Below, piece by piece: positions 22,152 to 33,900 of a DNA stretch of 64,000 nucleotides (within the stretch, counting starts at the first letter, position 1; each line of letters opens with the position of its first letter). The stretch is from Pilatotrama ljubarskyi (lineage: Eukaryota > Basidiomycota > Agaricomycetes > Polyporales > Polyporaceae). Below the pieces are notes generated by a model. The model had not been told where the DNA came from. It saw nothing but the letters and a program-made list of their open reading frames with translations, and made no database searches. The DNA lies in NCBI GenBank assembly GCA_022385805.1, contig MU277757.1, forward strand, positions 1 to 64,000, given 5' to 3'. Both the position numbers and the translations under genes were made by a program.

Positions 22152-23784
22152 CTAGAACAGTAACGACGCGGCTATCTCCAGATTCCCTCCTGCCGCGTCC
22201 AAAGAGCTGATAGCCGCTTCTCGTGTCGCCCCCAGTCCCATGAGCGTCTGGATGGCCTCCTCCGGATACCGACTCTGCGCTTGCCCTTGCGCAGGTTGCG
22301 AGCCCGGTGCGCCCCGCCCCCTCCCCGCACCTGCAGGCGCGGGGGGTGCGCCCAACGTGTGCCCCGCTCCGGGGAAATGGCTCGCAGGCTGCGCCGGGGC
22401 ATGCGGGAGCGTCGACTGGCCCCCCGCCGCAGAGGACGGGCCTGCCTCACCAGCACCAGACGCCGAGAGGTCCTCCTGGCCGGCGTCGAGGTTGCGCGCC
22501 TTCTCGGGGAGCTCGTGCTCGGCGAGGAAGCGGACCTCGCGGCCCTGGATCCGGAGCACGTTCTTCTCGAGGTCGATGCACGCCTGGTGCGCCTTGAGCA
22601 TGTCGAGCCCGAAGAGGAGGTCGACGTCGCGGCCCTCCATGATCGTGAAGGAGCAGGGGAGGTAGAGGTCTGCGAGCTTGAGCTGGGCGGAGTGCACACG
22701 GCCGAGGATGCGGGCTGTGCCGACACCGCGGGCGATGCCGGCGAAGCGGCGGTCGACGAGGCGCATGAGTCTGGGAGGGAACGTCAGTATGAGCGTGTAT
22801 ATGGCGAACTTGGGTGAGGGGTGGCCTACCCGCAGGCTTCTGCGCATTCCGGGCTCACTGTGGAGGTGGTCAGTACGTGATGCAAGGGAGGGCGTAACGG
22901 AAGACCTACTGATTGTGGATTGTGCACCGCTGTCGACGAACGCCTTCACCGGGTGTCCGTTGACCTCTACCGGTATACTGGGCCGGTCAGCACCTCTCTG
23001 TGCGCAGTGCGAGAGCATGGGCTTACTAGAGCATCGTCACGCGTCCGAACACTTCGGGCGAGTACTCCAACGCATGCTCGAGGTTCTCGAGCACAGCTTG
23101 TTGCTGGATCGCCTCCTCGATCCGCCTCTGCGCCTCAATGTCGAACGGGTCCGCTTCTAGGAGGGAGCGCTCGCGTTCTGCTTCTAGCTGGCGGGCGTGT
23201 GTCTGTCGGAGGAGTTCGGCGAAGCGGGCGGGGTCGTTTTGTGCGGCATGTACGATCTCGGGATTTGTCTGGGGAGTAGAGAAGAGAGCGAATCATGAGC
23301 CAGAGGACGCTTCGTAGAGGACACACCCATCACGTACCGCGCGTAGCTGAGCCATGAGCGCAGGGTCACCGAGAAGTTGTAGGCGCATCATCTCCGCGTC
23401 CTGTTCTACAGACCTACAGAAGACATTCGAGTGAGAAGGACTGCTACGAGAACACAGGAAGCGATGCGACATACCGTCCCGCGACATTGACCTTTCTCCG
23501 GAGCAAGAGCATCGCGTGGTCTCCGACGCCACACTCGCGCATCGTCGCCTTCGGGTTGCTCAGATCGCGGCCCTCGTACGAGAGGCTCTGTTCCGCGACT
23601 GGAATGCCAGACTGCGCACCTCAGCACATGTTTGGCTCGACTGTGCAGACGAGGGTGGGGAGCAAGAAAGGTGGGAGGGACGTACCTCGGCCTCGAGAAG
23701 GGCCATGACGTTCTCGAGCTCCATGTTCGGGTCGATCTCGACGACGAACGACTGGCCGAGCTCGGTGATGAATGTGAGCTCCAT
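22152..23784 (-). CDS. DDI1: DNA-damage-inducible protein Ddi1, ubiquitin shuttle and aspartyl protease
   Basis: Proteasome shuttle factor with a retroviral-type aspartyl protease fold. Exons on the minus strand give: an N-terminal ubiquitin-like domain (MELTFITELGQSFVVEIDP, then NPKATMRECGVGDHAMLLL); a helical region (QDAEMMRLQLLGDPALMAQL, RFAELLRQTHARQLEAERE); the protease core with catalytic AFVDSGAQST; and IARGVGTARILGRVHSAQLK, EGRDVDLLFGLDMLKAHQAC and IDLEKNVLRIQGREVRFLAE. A low-complexity Gly/Ala/Pro linker and a C-terminal UBA domain follow (YPEEAIQTLMGLGATREAA, GGNLEIAASLLF). Introns are short and canonical. All four expected regions are present, so the protein should be functional. 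It binds ubiquitinated clients and can cleave them. A broken copy lies at 19905-20211. Confidence 0.95.
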
Positions 23785-24502
23785 GGTATACTCAGGCTGA
23801 TGGGCTCAAATGCAGCGAACGAGGATCGGGAGAGGAAATGTTTGTCGGGGAAAAGGCGGGTGGCTGATCGGCGCGGTGTTCCAGATTATGACGCTACGGG
23901 TGATCGCGGTGGCTGAAAACGGTCGCGGCACGGATTGTAGCAGATGTTGCAAAACAGCAGAGACTCGAGAGCAGGATACGACAGGAGCGAGAGCGATGGT
24001 GGTGCACTAGTACTTTGGGAGAGGGCAGAGAGTGAGAAGCAACTTGAAGAGGCGAAGGCGCGCGGTGTGTTGAGCTTATATAGCAGGTGCTGTGAATGAA
24101 TGGGCTTGCGTATCCCGCCTACGCGTCCTTTTCACTCCCAGTGCTTTGTAAAGCGACCGAGCTTCATATGCACGCTCGTGCTCCTCTTCTGGAGAGGCAG
24201 TACAGCTCAGGGAGGAACGTTCCAGAACTTCCGAGACAAAGACATAGTGGTCGTGTCTAAGCACCGAGGCTCGCAACGGCCATCTATAGCACAAGTACTA
24301 CATACACATATGCGAGATCCCGACGCCACGGTGCCGTGCGCGCGAACCCAATCGAGTCCTCGCGTGTTCAAAGTACAGCGTCCTCACAGATGCGCTACCC
24401 GCGTGTCCCTCGACGGGCATTGGTGAGATGACTGTGCGCGAAAGAGAACCTGCGATCGCGAGTGAGCAATCAACACGACCGGTACAAGGCATACTATTGT
24501 AC
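23785..24502. other. Upstream region of DDI1 and downstream of ATG29-like gene
   Basis: About 700 bp with no recognised gene. A TATATAAG sequence on the minus strand (24075-24082) lies about 290 bp before the DDI1 start and could serve DDI1 if it has a long leader. Confidence 0.4.
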
Positions 24503-26246
24503 TCACACACGAGAGGGACCTCCCCGGGTATTCGACATCAGCGCGCTCTCGAGCGCAGAGCTCGACAGGTCTGCATCTGTGGGACAGCGGTTAGGCTATC
24601 CCATATTACTAGACCGCATACGAGCAGAGGGACTTACCGCTCAGATCGCTAAAACTGGATGTCTCGCTCGTCGTGCCCCGCAGATTGCGCATATGCGTCG
24701 TCTGCCCGATGGCGCGTCCGGGCGAGAGCGCAGGTGGGCTCGAGCTCTTCTCGGGCGTGCTCAAATGCCGCGGAGCCGGCATGGGCGAAGTGACGCGCGG
24801 CGGCGACTGTGGGTTTGAATGCGACGTCGAACGTGATTGAGAGAGCGACTGGGACGTGGAGAGAGACTGCGAGCGCGTTGGATGTCGGTGGGCGTCGGAG
24901 TGCGCTCCTTGGCTGAGGTGCCGTGTGTGCGCCGCGGCGTGTGTATGCGCATGCCGGTGATGATGGGCATGCGGTGGGTTCGCGGGAGGCGACGGTATGG
25001 ACGGGATCGACCCTTGCCGCGAGTCCACGCTCGCACTCGAGAGGCTCTGGTGGCCGTTACTCCGTGACCGAGATGGACTGCGCCGGGCACTCGACGAAGA
25101 TAATGAAGCACCCGACACGCTTGCGCCCGACAAAGGACGCGGCCTGCCTCTCTGCTTCCCGTTCGGGTCCGCGACGAGCCCGAGCGCGTCCTTGGTCATG
25201 AGCCGCTCGAGGTCGCGCAGCTTGCGCGCGAGCATCTCCTGCCGCTCCGCCTCCTCCTCCTTGCGCGCCTCCTCGTCCGAGCCTTCCGAGTCGCTCAGGT
25301 CGTCCTCGTGGCCCTCCGAGGACGAGCCTGTCCTCGACGACGTGGGCGAGAGCGGGCGCAGCGGCGTGCGAGCCCGCTTCGGGCCCTGGAGCGTGAGGGT
25401 TGACGAGGAGGATATCTTCTTGGTCGGACGGGGGTGACACGCTGCGCCTGTGAGAGGCGCGCCTGAGAGGGGACTGTGCACGGCATCGGGCTGGATGGGG
25501 GAACGCAGTTGGGTATGTACTCGCTGCCCGAGCGAGCTGAGCCGCGCACGGACCCCGACGGGGCGGACGGTGCTCGTGCCAGGGACGGTACCGGACGTCG
25601 AGGCGAGATCGCCGTTCGCTGAGGACGAGGATCCCAGCCGGGCGTGCCCCGAGTCACGGTGCAAGAGGGGCGGACGGACGGGGTCGGAGACGCGGGGAAA
25701 GTACTCGCCTGGCGCGTTGGTGCGCAGCGGAGAGGGAGCGGAGGGGAACGGCACGGCAGCGCCGCGTAGTCCGAGCCCTTGGAGCCCTCGAAGGTCTTCC
25801 TCGTATCTGACCTGCGCGCGGTAGAGCAGGTATGGGAGGGGAACTTGCAGGTGGCCCGCGAGCCCTTTCCCTGGTAGTTTGCGGTGTAAGTCCACGTATG
25901 TTCAGACGAAGCATGCACGCATATGCACAATCGGTGTTTTATTGGTATACGCTCGTGCAGGAGCGCTGAACAACGAGATGAACGTGAACGCGGACAACTC
26001 ACAGTCTGTACCCGCGCCTTCTATCGCACGACTCTTCGCGATGACCTCCCAGAGAATCTGCTCCTTGTCGGGGTTCCATTCCACCTGCACTTACAGGTAG
26101 CAAATGAGTGGTGTCGTTCAGTCTAAATGTATAGTCAGAAAAGTGTGCAGGAACAGTGCGCGTACCCGAGGGGGATCCGGCGGCGCGTCCTCGGGACGAT
26201 TGTAGGGCAGTCTGACGATCACTCGGACGACGGGCGGAGAGGGCAT
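24503..26246 (-). CDS. ATG29: Autophagy protein Atg29-like
   Basis: Scaffold subunit of the autophagosome-initiating complex (Atg17-Atg31-Atg29 in yeast). The first exon starts at 26246: MPSPPVVRVIVRLPYNRPED. After an intron comes VEWNPDKEQILWEVIAKSR, and after another WKGLAGHLQVPLPYLLYRAQ and VRYEEDLRGLQGLG. Together these match the conserved Atg29 N-terminal domain of about 80 residues. A long disordered region rich in Ser, Pro, Arg and acidic runs follows, including SDSEGSDEEARKEEEAE and a His-rich HAHHHRHAHTHAAAHTR. A last small intron, starting after FSDLS, joins to SSSALESALMSNTRGGPSRV and the stop at 24503. This ALESALMS tail is typical of fungal Atg29. Reading without that intron would end the protein at 24609. 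The N-terminal match is strong; the middle is unalignable. Confidence 0.82.
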
Positions 26247-26572
26247 TGACACAATTTATCCAAGCAGGTTTCTCAACAAGTCTCAGGAAACAGCGCGCGA
26301 GGGACAGCCTTCCAGCTCAGAGTTGTTGTTCTGTTACACCGTCGCGGTGGCGGATGGTGGCGGAGGAGGTACGTCGTAGGCGCCCGTGCCCTTGCCCGCC
26401 ACAGGCCTCTCTCTCAATTTGGTAAGTCGCTACCACCGCCAACAGGTTCTGCCACACAAGCCGGGTGATCGTGCTGGCTACGTACTGTACACGCATTCAT
26501 AGATTCTCAAAATCTTGTTATACACGGGCCGGCGGGATAGGGAGGTTTCTTGTGCGCTGATACGAAGAGTCC

Positions 26573-28420
26573 CTACTCGAGAGTAGGCGGCGAGCGGCCG
26601 CTGCCCATCATCACCCACGCACCCTCGCTCGTCACGTCGTCAATAGTCAAGAACACCGTCGCAGGCCCCGGAGGGAACACACGCCCGTTCGGAGGCGTGG
26701 TGAAGATGAGCGACCTTCTGTCAGCGGAAATCCTGGCGTCCATGAAAACGAGGCGCGCGCTCGAGTGGAACGCGTGCGTGGAGAAACCAAAGTCCATGAG
26801 CGAGACTGTTGTGAAAGGCGTATGCGTGAGCCGAAGGAAAGGATACATCTCTCAGAAGGGGCATACCTTGTACCTTGGAACCTGGGCGGGACAGACCGAC
26901 GGGCAGCGAAATGGGCACCGTGAACCTCTTGCCAAACCCCAGCTTCTCCGGCGTGTTCAGGATCTTGGGCCGCTCGACGAACATGAACGGCGGGTCGAGC
27001 GTCTGCACCCTGAGCTCGGGCGGGAACTTGACTCCCAGCCCTACCGTCGAGTTCCCATTTGGGTTGCTCCCCGCGATGAGGAAGTTGCCCTGCGGAGTGA
27101 GGTTGATGCTCGAGTGATACATCCGCGCGATACCCGACGAAGGCATCCCGGCGTTGCTGATGCGCCGTCCGAGGGGGGCATCGGGTGTGTAGAGCGAGGG
27201 GACGAGTACAGCGTTGTCGGCGTCCGAGTTTCCTATCGGGTCTTGTACGGCGTTGGTCGCTGCGAACCCGGTGCGTCCGCCGTTCGCAATGAGGACCTGA
27301 CCGTTGGGGAGGTGCAGAAGCTCGGGCATAATTCGGCCCTCGAGCATGTGCTCGACTTCCCACCCCTTCGCGATGCCCTCCTCATCGAGTCTGATGCGCG
27401 AGCACTGCGACGTCGCTGGGGTCTGCGAGGAGAGCAGCGTGGGATCGATGGTGTCGGTCTGGCTCCCGCCGCAAACGAGAACCTCGGGGATGTAGTCTGG
27501 AGGAGAGAGCGGGAGGAGGATGGCAGAACCGTCGATTGGGTTCGTGACGCGCACGTTGTTCGGGACATCAGGGAGGATTCTCTCTGTGTTCGCTTCGATG
27601 TCGTAGATGATCGACTGGTTGTTCGCGACCATGAAAACCTTGCCGTCTGGCAAGGCGAAAGCCCTATGCACTAACGCATCAGTATACCAGCCCTTGTGAG
27701 AACAGGAATATACAGTACATACCGCGGGAAGAGATTCGCGGGCAGGCTCCTGTTCAGGAACTCCGAAGGACGAGGCGTGTCTTCCTTGCGCGGGAAGAAC
27801 TCAAAGCTCAATGCGGGGTCAACGTTGTAGAAGTGCGCGTTCTCGTGCGTGCCGCCGATGATCATCAAGCTGCCGTCGAAGATACGGATGGACGAGGGGT
27901 ACCAGCGCTTCTCCAGGAGGTGGATGTTCGCAGGATCCTCGAAGAGCGTGCAACCCTCGCCGGTGGGCGACGCGCAGGGCTCGAAGATGCGGAGGCCGGT
28001 GCTGCCGGGGTTGATCGCGGGGTTGCCGACGAAGCCTCTCGGGTCTCCGCCAACGCTGATCTGCGCGTTCATTCATCTGTCGATGAGCTATCTGTTCACA
28101 GCGACGCAAAGGCATACCATGCTGCCATTGCTGATGAGCGCGCCGCTAGCGCAGAACGAGTTGGTGAGCACGTCAAGCGGTCTGACGGTGCTGGTCTCGA
28201 GATTCCACAGGGCGCCCCACGCTGAGTGGTTGTTGATCTGTAGCGGGTCATCGGACGCGCGGTCGAAGAAGAGCACGAGCGTCGGAGAGACGACGATCGC
28301 CTCGAGAGCGACGATACCCGACGACTGCGCCTTCAGGTCGAACCGCCAGCCTGGCGCGGACGGTGCAGCCGAAACAAGAGGAGCAAGGGCCAGCAGTAGT
28401 GAGGTCATTGTAGCCTTCAT
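26573..28420 (-). CDS. Glyoxal oxidase-like copper radical oxidase (AA5_1)
   Basis: Secreted copper radical enzyme that oxidises aldehydes and makes hydrogen peroxide for lignin attack. The N-terminus [20 protein letters not shown] is a clear signal peptide. The glyoxal-oxidase N-terminal domain follows: [20 protein letters not shown] supplies the Cys of the Tyr-Cys cofactor, then [20 protein letters not shown] and [16 protein letters not shown] supplies the Tyr. A second block has copper ligands in [19 protein letters not shown] (Tyr-His). The C-terminal DUF1929 domain has [18 protein letters not shown] (His) and ends [10 protein letters not shown]. Four exons are joined by short introns at about 28110, 27700 and 26860. 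All key residues are present and the length (about 565 residues) is normal. No WSC domains are fused. It probably acts outside the cell together with peroxidases. Confidence 0.93.
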
Positions 28421-28510
28421 CGCGTCTGCGAAGACTAGATGCTTGGAGGATGAGATGCTTGGGTAGGCGAGGATGCCTACGCAGGACTGCCAGAGAGCAG
28501 AGACGAGAGC

Positions 28511-28518
28511 CTTATATC
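28511..28518 (-). promoter_or_regulatory. Candidate TATA box of the glyoxal oxidase gene
   Basis: GATATAAG on the minus strand, about 92 bp before the start codon at 28420, a normal spacing for a basidiomycete gene. Confidence 0.5.
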
Positions 28519-28520
28519 GC

Positions 28521-29442
28521 CAGACGAGCCCGCCGTAGACTATTGCGGCCCTTCTGCACCAGGGGACCTGGGAGGCATCACAGCCAGAGACTCAATGCCC
28601 AGGTACTAGAACGTAGAGGTACGGCAGGCAGGCTTGAGAGTGTGCTTGGCGTCCCCGGTAGCAACCTAATAACCGAGTGTATTGTTGTCTCAGCAAGTCA
28701 TTTATAGGGGTACCGTGGCATAGAGCAGGTCGCCTTGAGAGATCGAACTCCAAGACGGATGGAGCTGCTGCCGTTGACGGAAAGGAGTCAGGGCAGGCCG
28801 TACTGGATTGAGCTGGCATGGGATTCACTTGCCAGTAGACTGCGAGTGCGGACCTATCGGAGGAGGCCCGTGCTAGTTCGTCGAGAGCTCACTTACGACC
28901 TGGCATCTAGAAGCACTGGTCATAGGATACGCGTCCAGTACTTCTTTGGCGTGCGAGGCTTGTAGGATGCCCACCAGCTCTCACAAGGATGACGGCATGT
29001 TCCTGCAGGTCACGACGCGGAAGCACCGTCGTGAGTGCACGGGCCTCCCTACCATACGAGATGCTAACGACTGCACAATGCTCGTGCATGGCACGGTTGG
29101 CCTGCCCGTAAATCCCAACGCCAGATGCAAAGGCCCAGAGGTCCAGAGGAAGAGCAAACCTGTCGAATCTCCCGCATTCGGATGTGCAACCCCCATTGCG
29201 GGGTTAGGGTTACGCATTTCATCTCCGATCTGTTCACCGATCTGCTCGATCGGGCTGGGACTACGATGCCAGTTTGCACAGCACCTCCTTCCAGGTCACC
29301 TCTTGCCAAGCCCGGTATACTCGTCCAAAGGTGCATGCCCATGCTGTTCCGTTGAAGTGGACGTCGCCAAGCAGACAACAGTGACCGCAGCGCCAGAGCA
29401 CGCCGATTGACCTCAACTACTACACAGAACTATCCACACAGG
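28521..29442. other. Divergent intergenic region, nothing recognised
   Basis: About 920 bp between the divergent glyoxal oxidase and IMPACT-like genes. No protein-like frame. A single ttagggtta (29204-29212) is too short to count as telomeric repeat. Confidence 0.45.
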
Positions 29443-30878
29443 ATGGCCGCGATACCGGAATCTATCGACGATCTCATAGCGCGACTCTCCACAGACCCCG
29501 ACCCTGCGCGAGAGGCAATTGCGTCTGAACTTGGCGGTGCGCGCCCTTCCTCTTTGGCGACAATCCGCAGCTAGACCTCATACCATCGTATTCTTGCCTC
29601 CTGGGGCACCGGTCCTTCTTGGATCTACATCCGCAATTCGGTCATGGCAGTGCTTCAAAGTATATACGGAGAGGATGCTGTCAAGATATGGAGGCCTCCC
29701 CTCCGATCGGGTAGTCAATCTCCAGACCGTGAAGCTCATGGCATCAACATGTCCGAGCCGGGCACCATCCGCTACGAGGTCACTTTAACGTGAGAAGCTC
29801 ATTTATACGCGCATGCGCCTTCGTATACTTACACCACCATAGTATAGACGCACCTACACCCCATGTCGGCGAAGAATCGTCATACCCGGTCATCATCTTG
29901 GTCTCCCTGCCGCCGACGTACCCGTCGTCCTCCCCACCCCAGCTTCAATTACTCTCGCGATATATCGGACCATACGGGGTCGACGCTGGGCTCTTCGGCA
30001 CCGTGCTGCGAACCTTCATCTCGCGTGGTGCCGTTGAGTGGACGCCAGATAGCGTTTCCGTCTTCGACGGGTTAGAGTGGGTGAAAGAGCGCTGCGCTGA
30101 ATGGCTTGGCGAACGCATGAGCGAGAGGAAGGTCGGCGAGCTGCTGCGCGAGGACGAGAGAGGAAGGACAGGCGATACGCACGACGACCAGAGGGCCGTG
30201 ATAGATGCTGAAGGCGAGGGCAAGAGGAGTGCGAGGGCAGCCCGCGAGCCTCCAGACATCCCAACGGAAATGCCCGCGGGAATCTCGATTGTCGAGGCCG
30301 AACCTATCATTGACCGGAAGAGTGCTTTCGTCGGTAGGGCATGTCGGATTACCGATCCTTCGCAGGTTATCTTCTCAGAAGTCCTTTGAGAATGCTCATC
30401 GTGCTCACAAGGCTCTCAGGTCCCAATCATACTGGCCCATCTGATGTCGGATCGACGAATAGCCCGCGCCGCCCACCCAATCATCAACGCATGGCGATGT
30501 AGAGTTGGTAATGTACTGCACCAAGGTGAGCTTGGAGCCATCAGCGCCTACGTGTGCTCGACTCAACGGTGTCGTCAGACAACGATGACGACGGGGAGAC
30601 TGCAGCGGGAGGGCGGCTAGCACACCTGCTGCAGATACTGGTAAGCACGAGATGTCACGATGACTCTAAATCCTCTGATTTGAGGGACGCAGGAAGTGGA
30701 CAACGTCCTCGTGGTCGTGACGCGGTACTTCGGTGGCATCCATCTAGGTCCTGACCGCTTCAAGCACATCAACCAAGCTGCGCGAAATGCCCTGGAACTG
30801 GGTGGCTTCCTCGACGCGCCGGATGAAGGGACTTCAGGCAGAAAGCAAGGTAAAGCGCGAGGGCACGGCAAACGATGA
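29443..30878 (+). CDS. IMPACT/Yih1-like regulator of Gcn2 (RWD plus UPF0029 domains)
   Basis: Protein with an N-terminal RWD domain and a C-terminal IMPACT (UPF0029) domain. In the known family it binds Gcn1 and restrains activation of the Gcn2 kinase, so tuning translation in starvation. The first exon is MAAIPESIDDLIARLSTDPD. Later exons give EDAVKIWRPPLRSG, GTIRYEVTL, then YPVIILVSLPPTYPSSSPPQ with the RWD signature YPSSSPP. A charged linker follows. The IMPACT domain reads DRKSAFVGRACRITDPSQV, LAHLMSDRRIARAAHPIINA and NVLVVVTRYFGGIHLGPDRF, the last being the family hallmark. The C-terminus is basic (GRKQGKARGHGKR). Introns are canonical. The order RWD-IMPACT and the hallmark motif support the call. 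Confidence 0.87.
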
Positions 30879-30974
30879 CGAACTCTCGCGTCGGGTCGAT
30901 CCCCAACCCACACTCCATAATGCAAACTGTGCGCTTTGCTGTGTGATCGATAGGGAAACTGTCCAATGACTACT

Positions 30975-33900
30975 TCACGGGAAGTTGAACTCTTTCATAG
31001 TGACCCACATAGGCCCGGTAGATGATCCGTCATCGATCCGCCTCCTAAGCCGTGAATGCCTCCCCTTGCTTCGCCACTGCAGGTCCTCGTCCTCGTCCTC
31101 AAGCTCGAGGCGCTTGCGTCGCACGCCTCTCCGGACCTCATCGCGCGTCGCTTGTCTGTTGCTTTCGTATGCTTCTGTGAGGCACCTCTGTAGATCCCAC
31201 AGAAGGAGGCGTTCGTCTGGTGTGATGCGAAGGCTTTCCACCGCGACCCTGTGGCATATAAGAAGAGGCTTCATTGCGGAGCAGATGGGCCACGTACATT
31301 ACTTCGGTGCGGAAGACGAAGCCCGCTAGGGTCTGGAGCCAGGTGAACTTGAGCTTGTTACTGAAGCCAACGTACTGGACGTCGATCTTTGTACGCTTCA
31401 CGAATCTGCGATATTCTCCGTCATCCCCGCCTTGATCGGGGAACACATGGATCGGTTTCGCTGACGTCGACCAGTAGCCCCACGGCGTGTCGTAGTCCCA
31501 TCTGCTGCCTGGAACATGCAGCCGCTCGTAGAAATACAATCTGCGAGGCGGCTTGCCAATGGGAGAAGAGCCGAGGGGAACAAGGTGGCTATAGGTGACG
31601 AAGTGTAACTTATGTACTGCGAGGGATTCGATGTCAATGAGAGGATGGGAATGGGGGAGCAGGATGTCTCACTCACCTATTGAGAACATGTCTGTCGGAT
31701 CGTAGTCGGCGGACAAGTAGCGAGGGAGATCGAGGTAGATGGCCTGGGTGAGAAAGAAGCTGCGGCACCTGGTTGCCTCCTGGACAGTCTGAATCGTGCG
31801 CAGACAGAGGCCGTAGTCCATGTCCCGTACCGTGTACCTATAGAAACAAGCGGGCTCGATTCGGAGGCGCACGAGATTCCGAGCAGCTGAAATCGCACTT
31901 ACCGCACCCATTTGCGATCCGGAGTATCGACGGCCCATGTCACACGCGACGACTCATGCTTCCCCATGTCAGGCTGCTGTTCGCGCATCTCATGAAGCGC
32001 GATGCCGTCCAGAGCATCCGGTTCGTTCTCCTCCGGGTCGTCGTAGTTGAAGGGAAGCAACTGAGCGAAGGGATACTCTCTGATGTACTCGACGACCCTC
32101 GGATCACTCCATGCTACCTTGCCCTCCGGCGTTTGTAGAGGCCCACCGATCTTGATGGCGCTGCCGACCCATGGGATGTTTTCACCCATGACGAAGAAGC
32201 AGTCTTCGGCACGATTGAAGTCTACGAAGTCGAGGAGCCTGTCCCAGAGCTTCAGGAGAGCGGCGGAACGTTCTATGGGGTCGAGTGCTTCCAACGAAGC
32301 GTGCAACCGTTGCAAGGACCAGTCTAAGACGAACGATATCAGATCAACGCTGGGGGCCGTTCATTCCCGTTGCACCTACTCGTGATGGCCTTCAACTCGT
32401 CCAGCTCCGTCTCGATGTACTGTGGCCCCACATACAGCAGGTTAGTAGTAGGATGGCAATAGTAAGTCCATCAGAGAACTTACGCCCTCCGCAATCTGAA
32501 TCAGTACCGGCAAGCTACTGTGGTTCCATGAATCTATGTCCCATCTGATCGTGCCTTCCGGAGTGAAGTAGAGATCTCGGGAGCCTAGCGTCGAGGGCTG
32601 TCCATAGGTAAGGTACAGCTCTTTCACCGTATACTTGCCAGAATCGCTCACCGTGACGGAGGTATCGTCATCTTCAATCATCAGTCCCAGATTCTCCATG
32701 TACCGGAAAGCGGACTGCGGTAGCGAGTCGGTCAGAATGTCGGCGTGGGAGTGATGCCGTCTTACATATAGCTGCTTCCCCTATGTGAGGCACCACGTTG
32801 AGTGTGATCATACGGTCAGCCTGCGATGCGGGATTGACTCACTATGTCGATGACCTGGAGATACTTCTTCACTCCATGCAACGCCCGAAAGCAGTCCTCA
32901 AAAGGCTTCTGTTCTTCGAACGCACGGCAGGATTAGCATGTACAGATCTGTAGAGTCAACTGTCGACGGACCTGTGCCACCGTCGATCACGACGAATGCA
33001 TGCGGGCAATCAGGGCTCGAATAGGCCAAGATCTGTGCAATGTGCGGATGCCTATCACGGGGATATAGGTCAGCTCGCAATGCATACGACATTCTTGGCC
33101 ACTCACATCACCCGTTTCGAGCGTTGGACAGCCGCACGGAAATCTTCATTCTGACGGGGGAACTTCTTGACGATAACGGGTTGTCCAGTCTTTCGTATCC
33201 GCGCCTGATACTGTACGACGCGCTCTCCGAGATCGTCGTCCATGGCGTCGGCGGATACGTCTATCTCGCGCACGAGAACGACGTCTTCCTGACGGAGTAT
33301 CATCTGTCGGTGATGCTTCAGTGTGCGTAAAGCGATCATGCAATATGAGAGTCTCTGACCGTTCCATCCTCATCTCTGCCGAGTGTGTTCATTCTCACGC
33401 AGCGCATGAGCTCAACCATCTTGTCGTCCAATCTGTCCACCTTTCCACTTATCTCGCCCGTACGACTCCACACACTCTCTGTAATCCGCCGAGAACTCTC
33501 CACCTCCTGCACGAGATGCATTTGAGCGGCGGCGATCTGACCTCGTTCTTGCTGAGCTACTATGGAGTCCTGGACCTGTTTCCAGCGTGCATCAGCGACG
33601 ATGGAACAGTAGTAGCGGCTAGGTGAGCCGGGCTCACCTGAAAAAGACGGAATGCGTCGTCTAGGAGCGTGCTCAGGTCCTGCGCTTCCTTCATCCACTT
33701 GTCTTTGTGCAGGAGGAACTTGAAGAAGTTCTTCGTCGTACGCCGCTCCATCAAGTTCTCTATCTGTTTCAGTGTGCTGATCATCGTGCAACGATCTGTG
33801 AACTGTCATCGCATCGCCATCAGAACGCTGTACTCACTGAAGAAGTGTATCGATATGCGCCGCGGTAGCGGTGATGTCGACGTTGAACGCGCACCCGTTC

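Noticed and set aside
22240..22817. Long plus-strand frames rich in Arg and Pro
   Set aside because: Shadows of the GC-rich DDI1 linker and protease exons on the minus strand.
26550..27674. 374-codon plus-strand open frame
   Set aside because: Antisense shadow of the glyoxal oxidase gene; the minus strand gives the real protein with all copper ligands.
29204..29212. Telomere-like ttagggtta
   Set aside because: Fewer than two units inside an intergenic region; chance.
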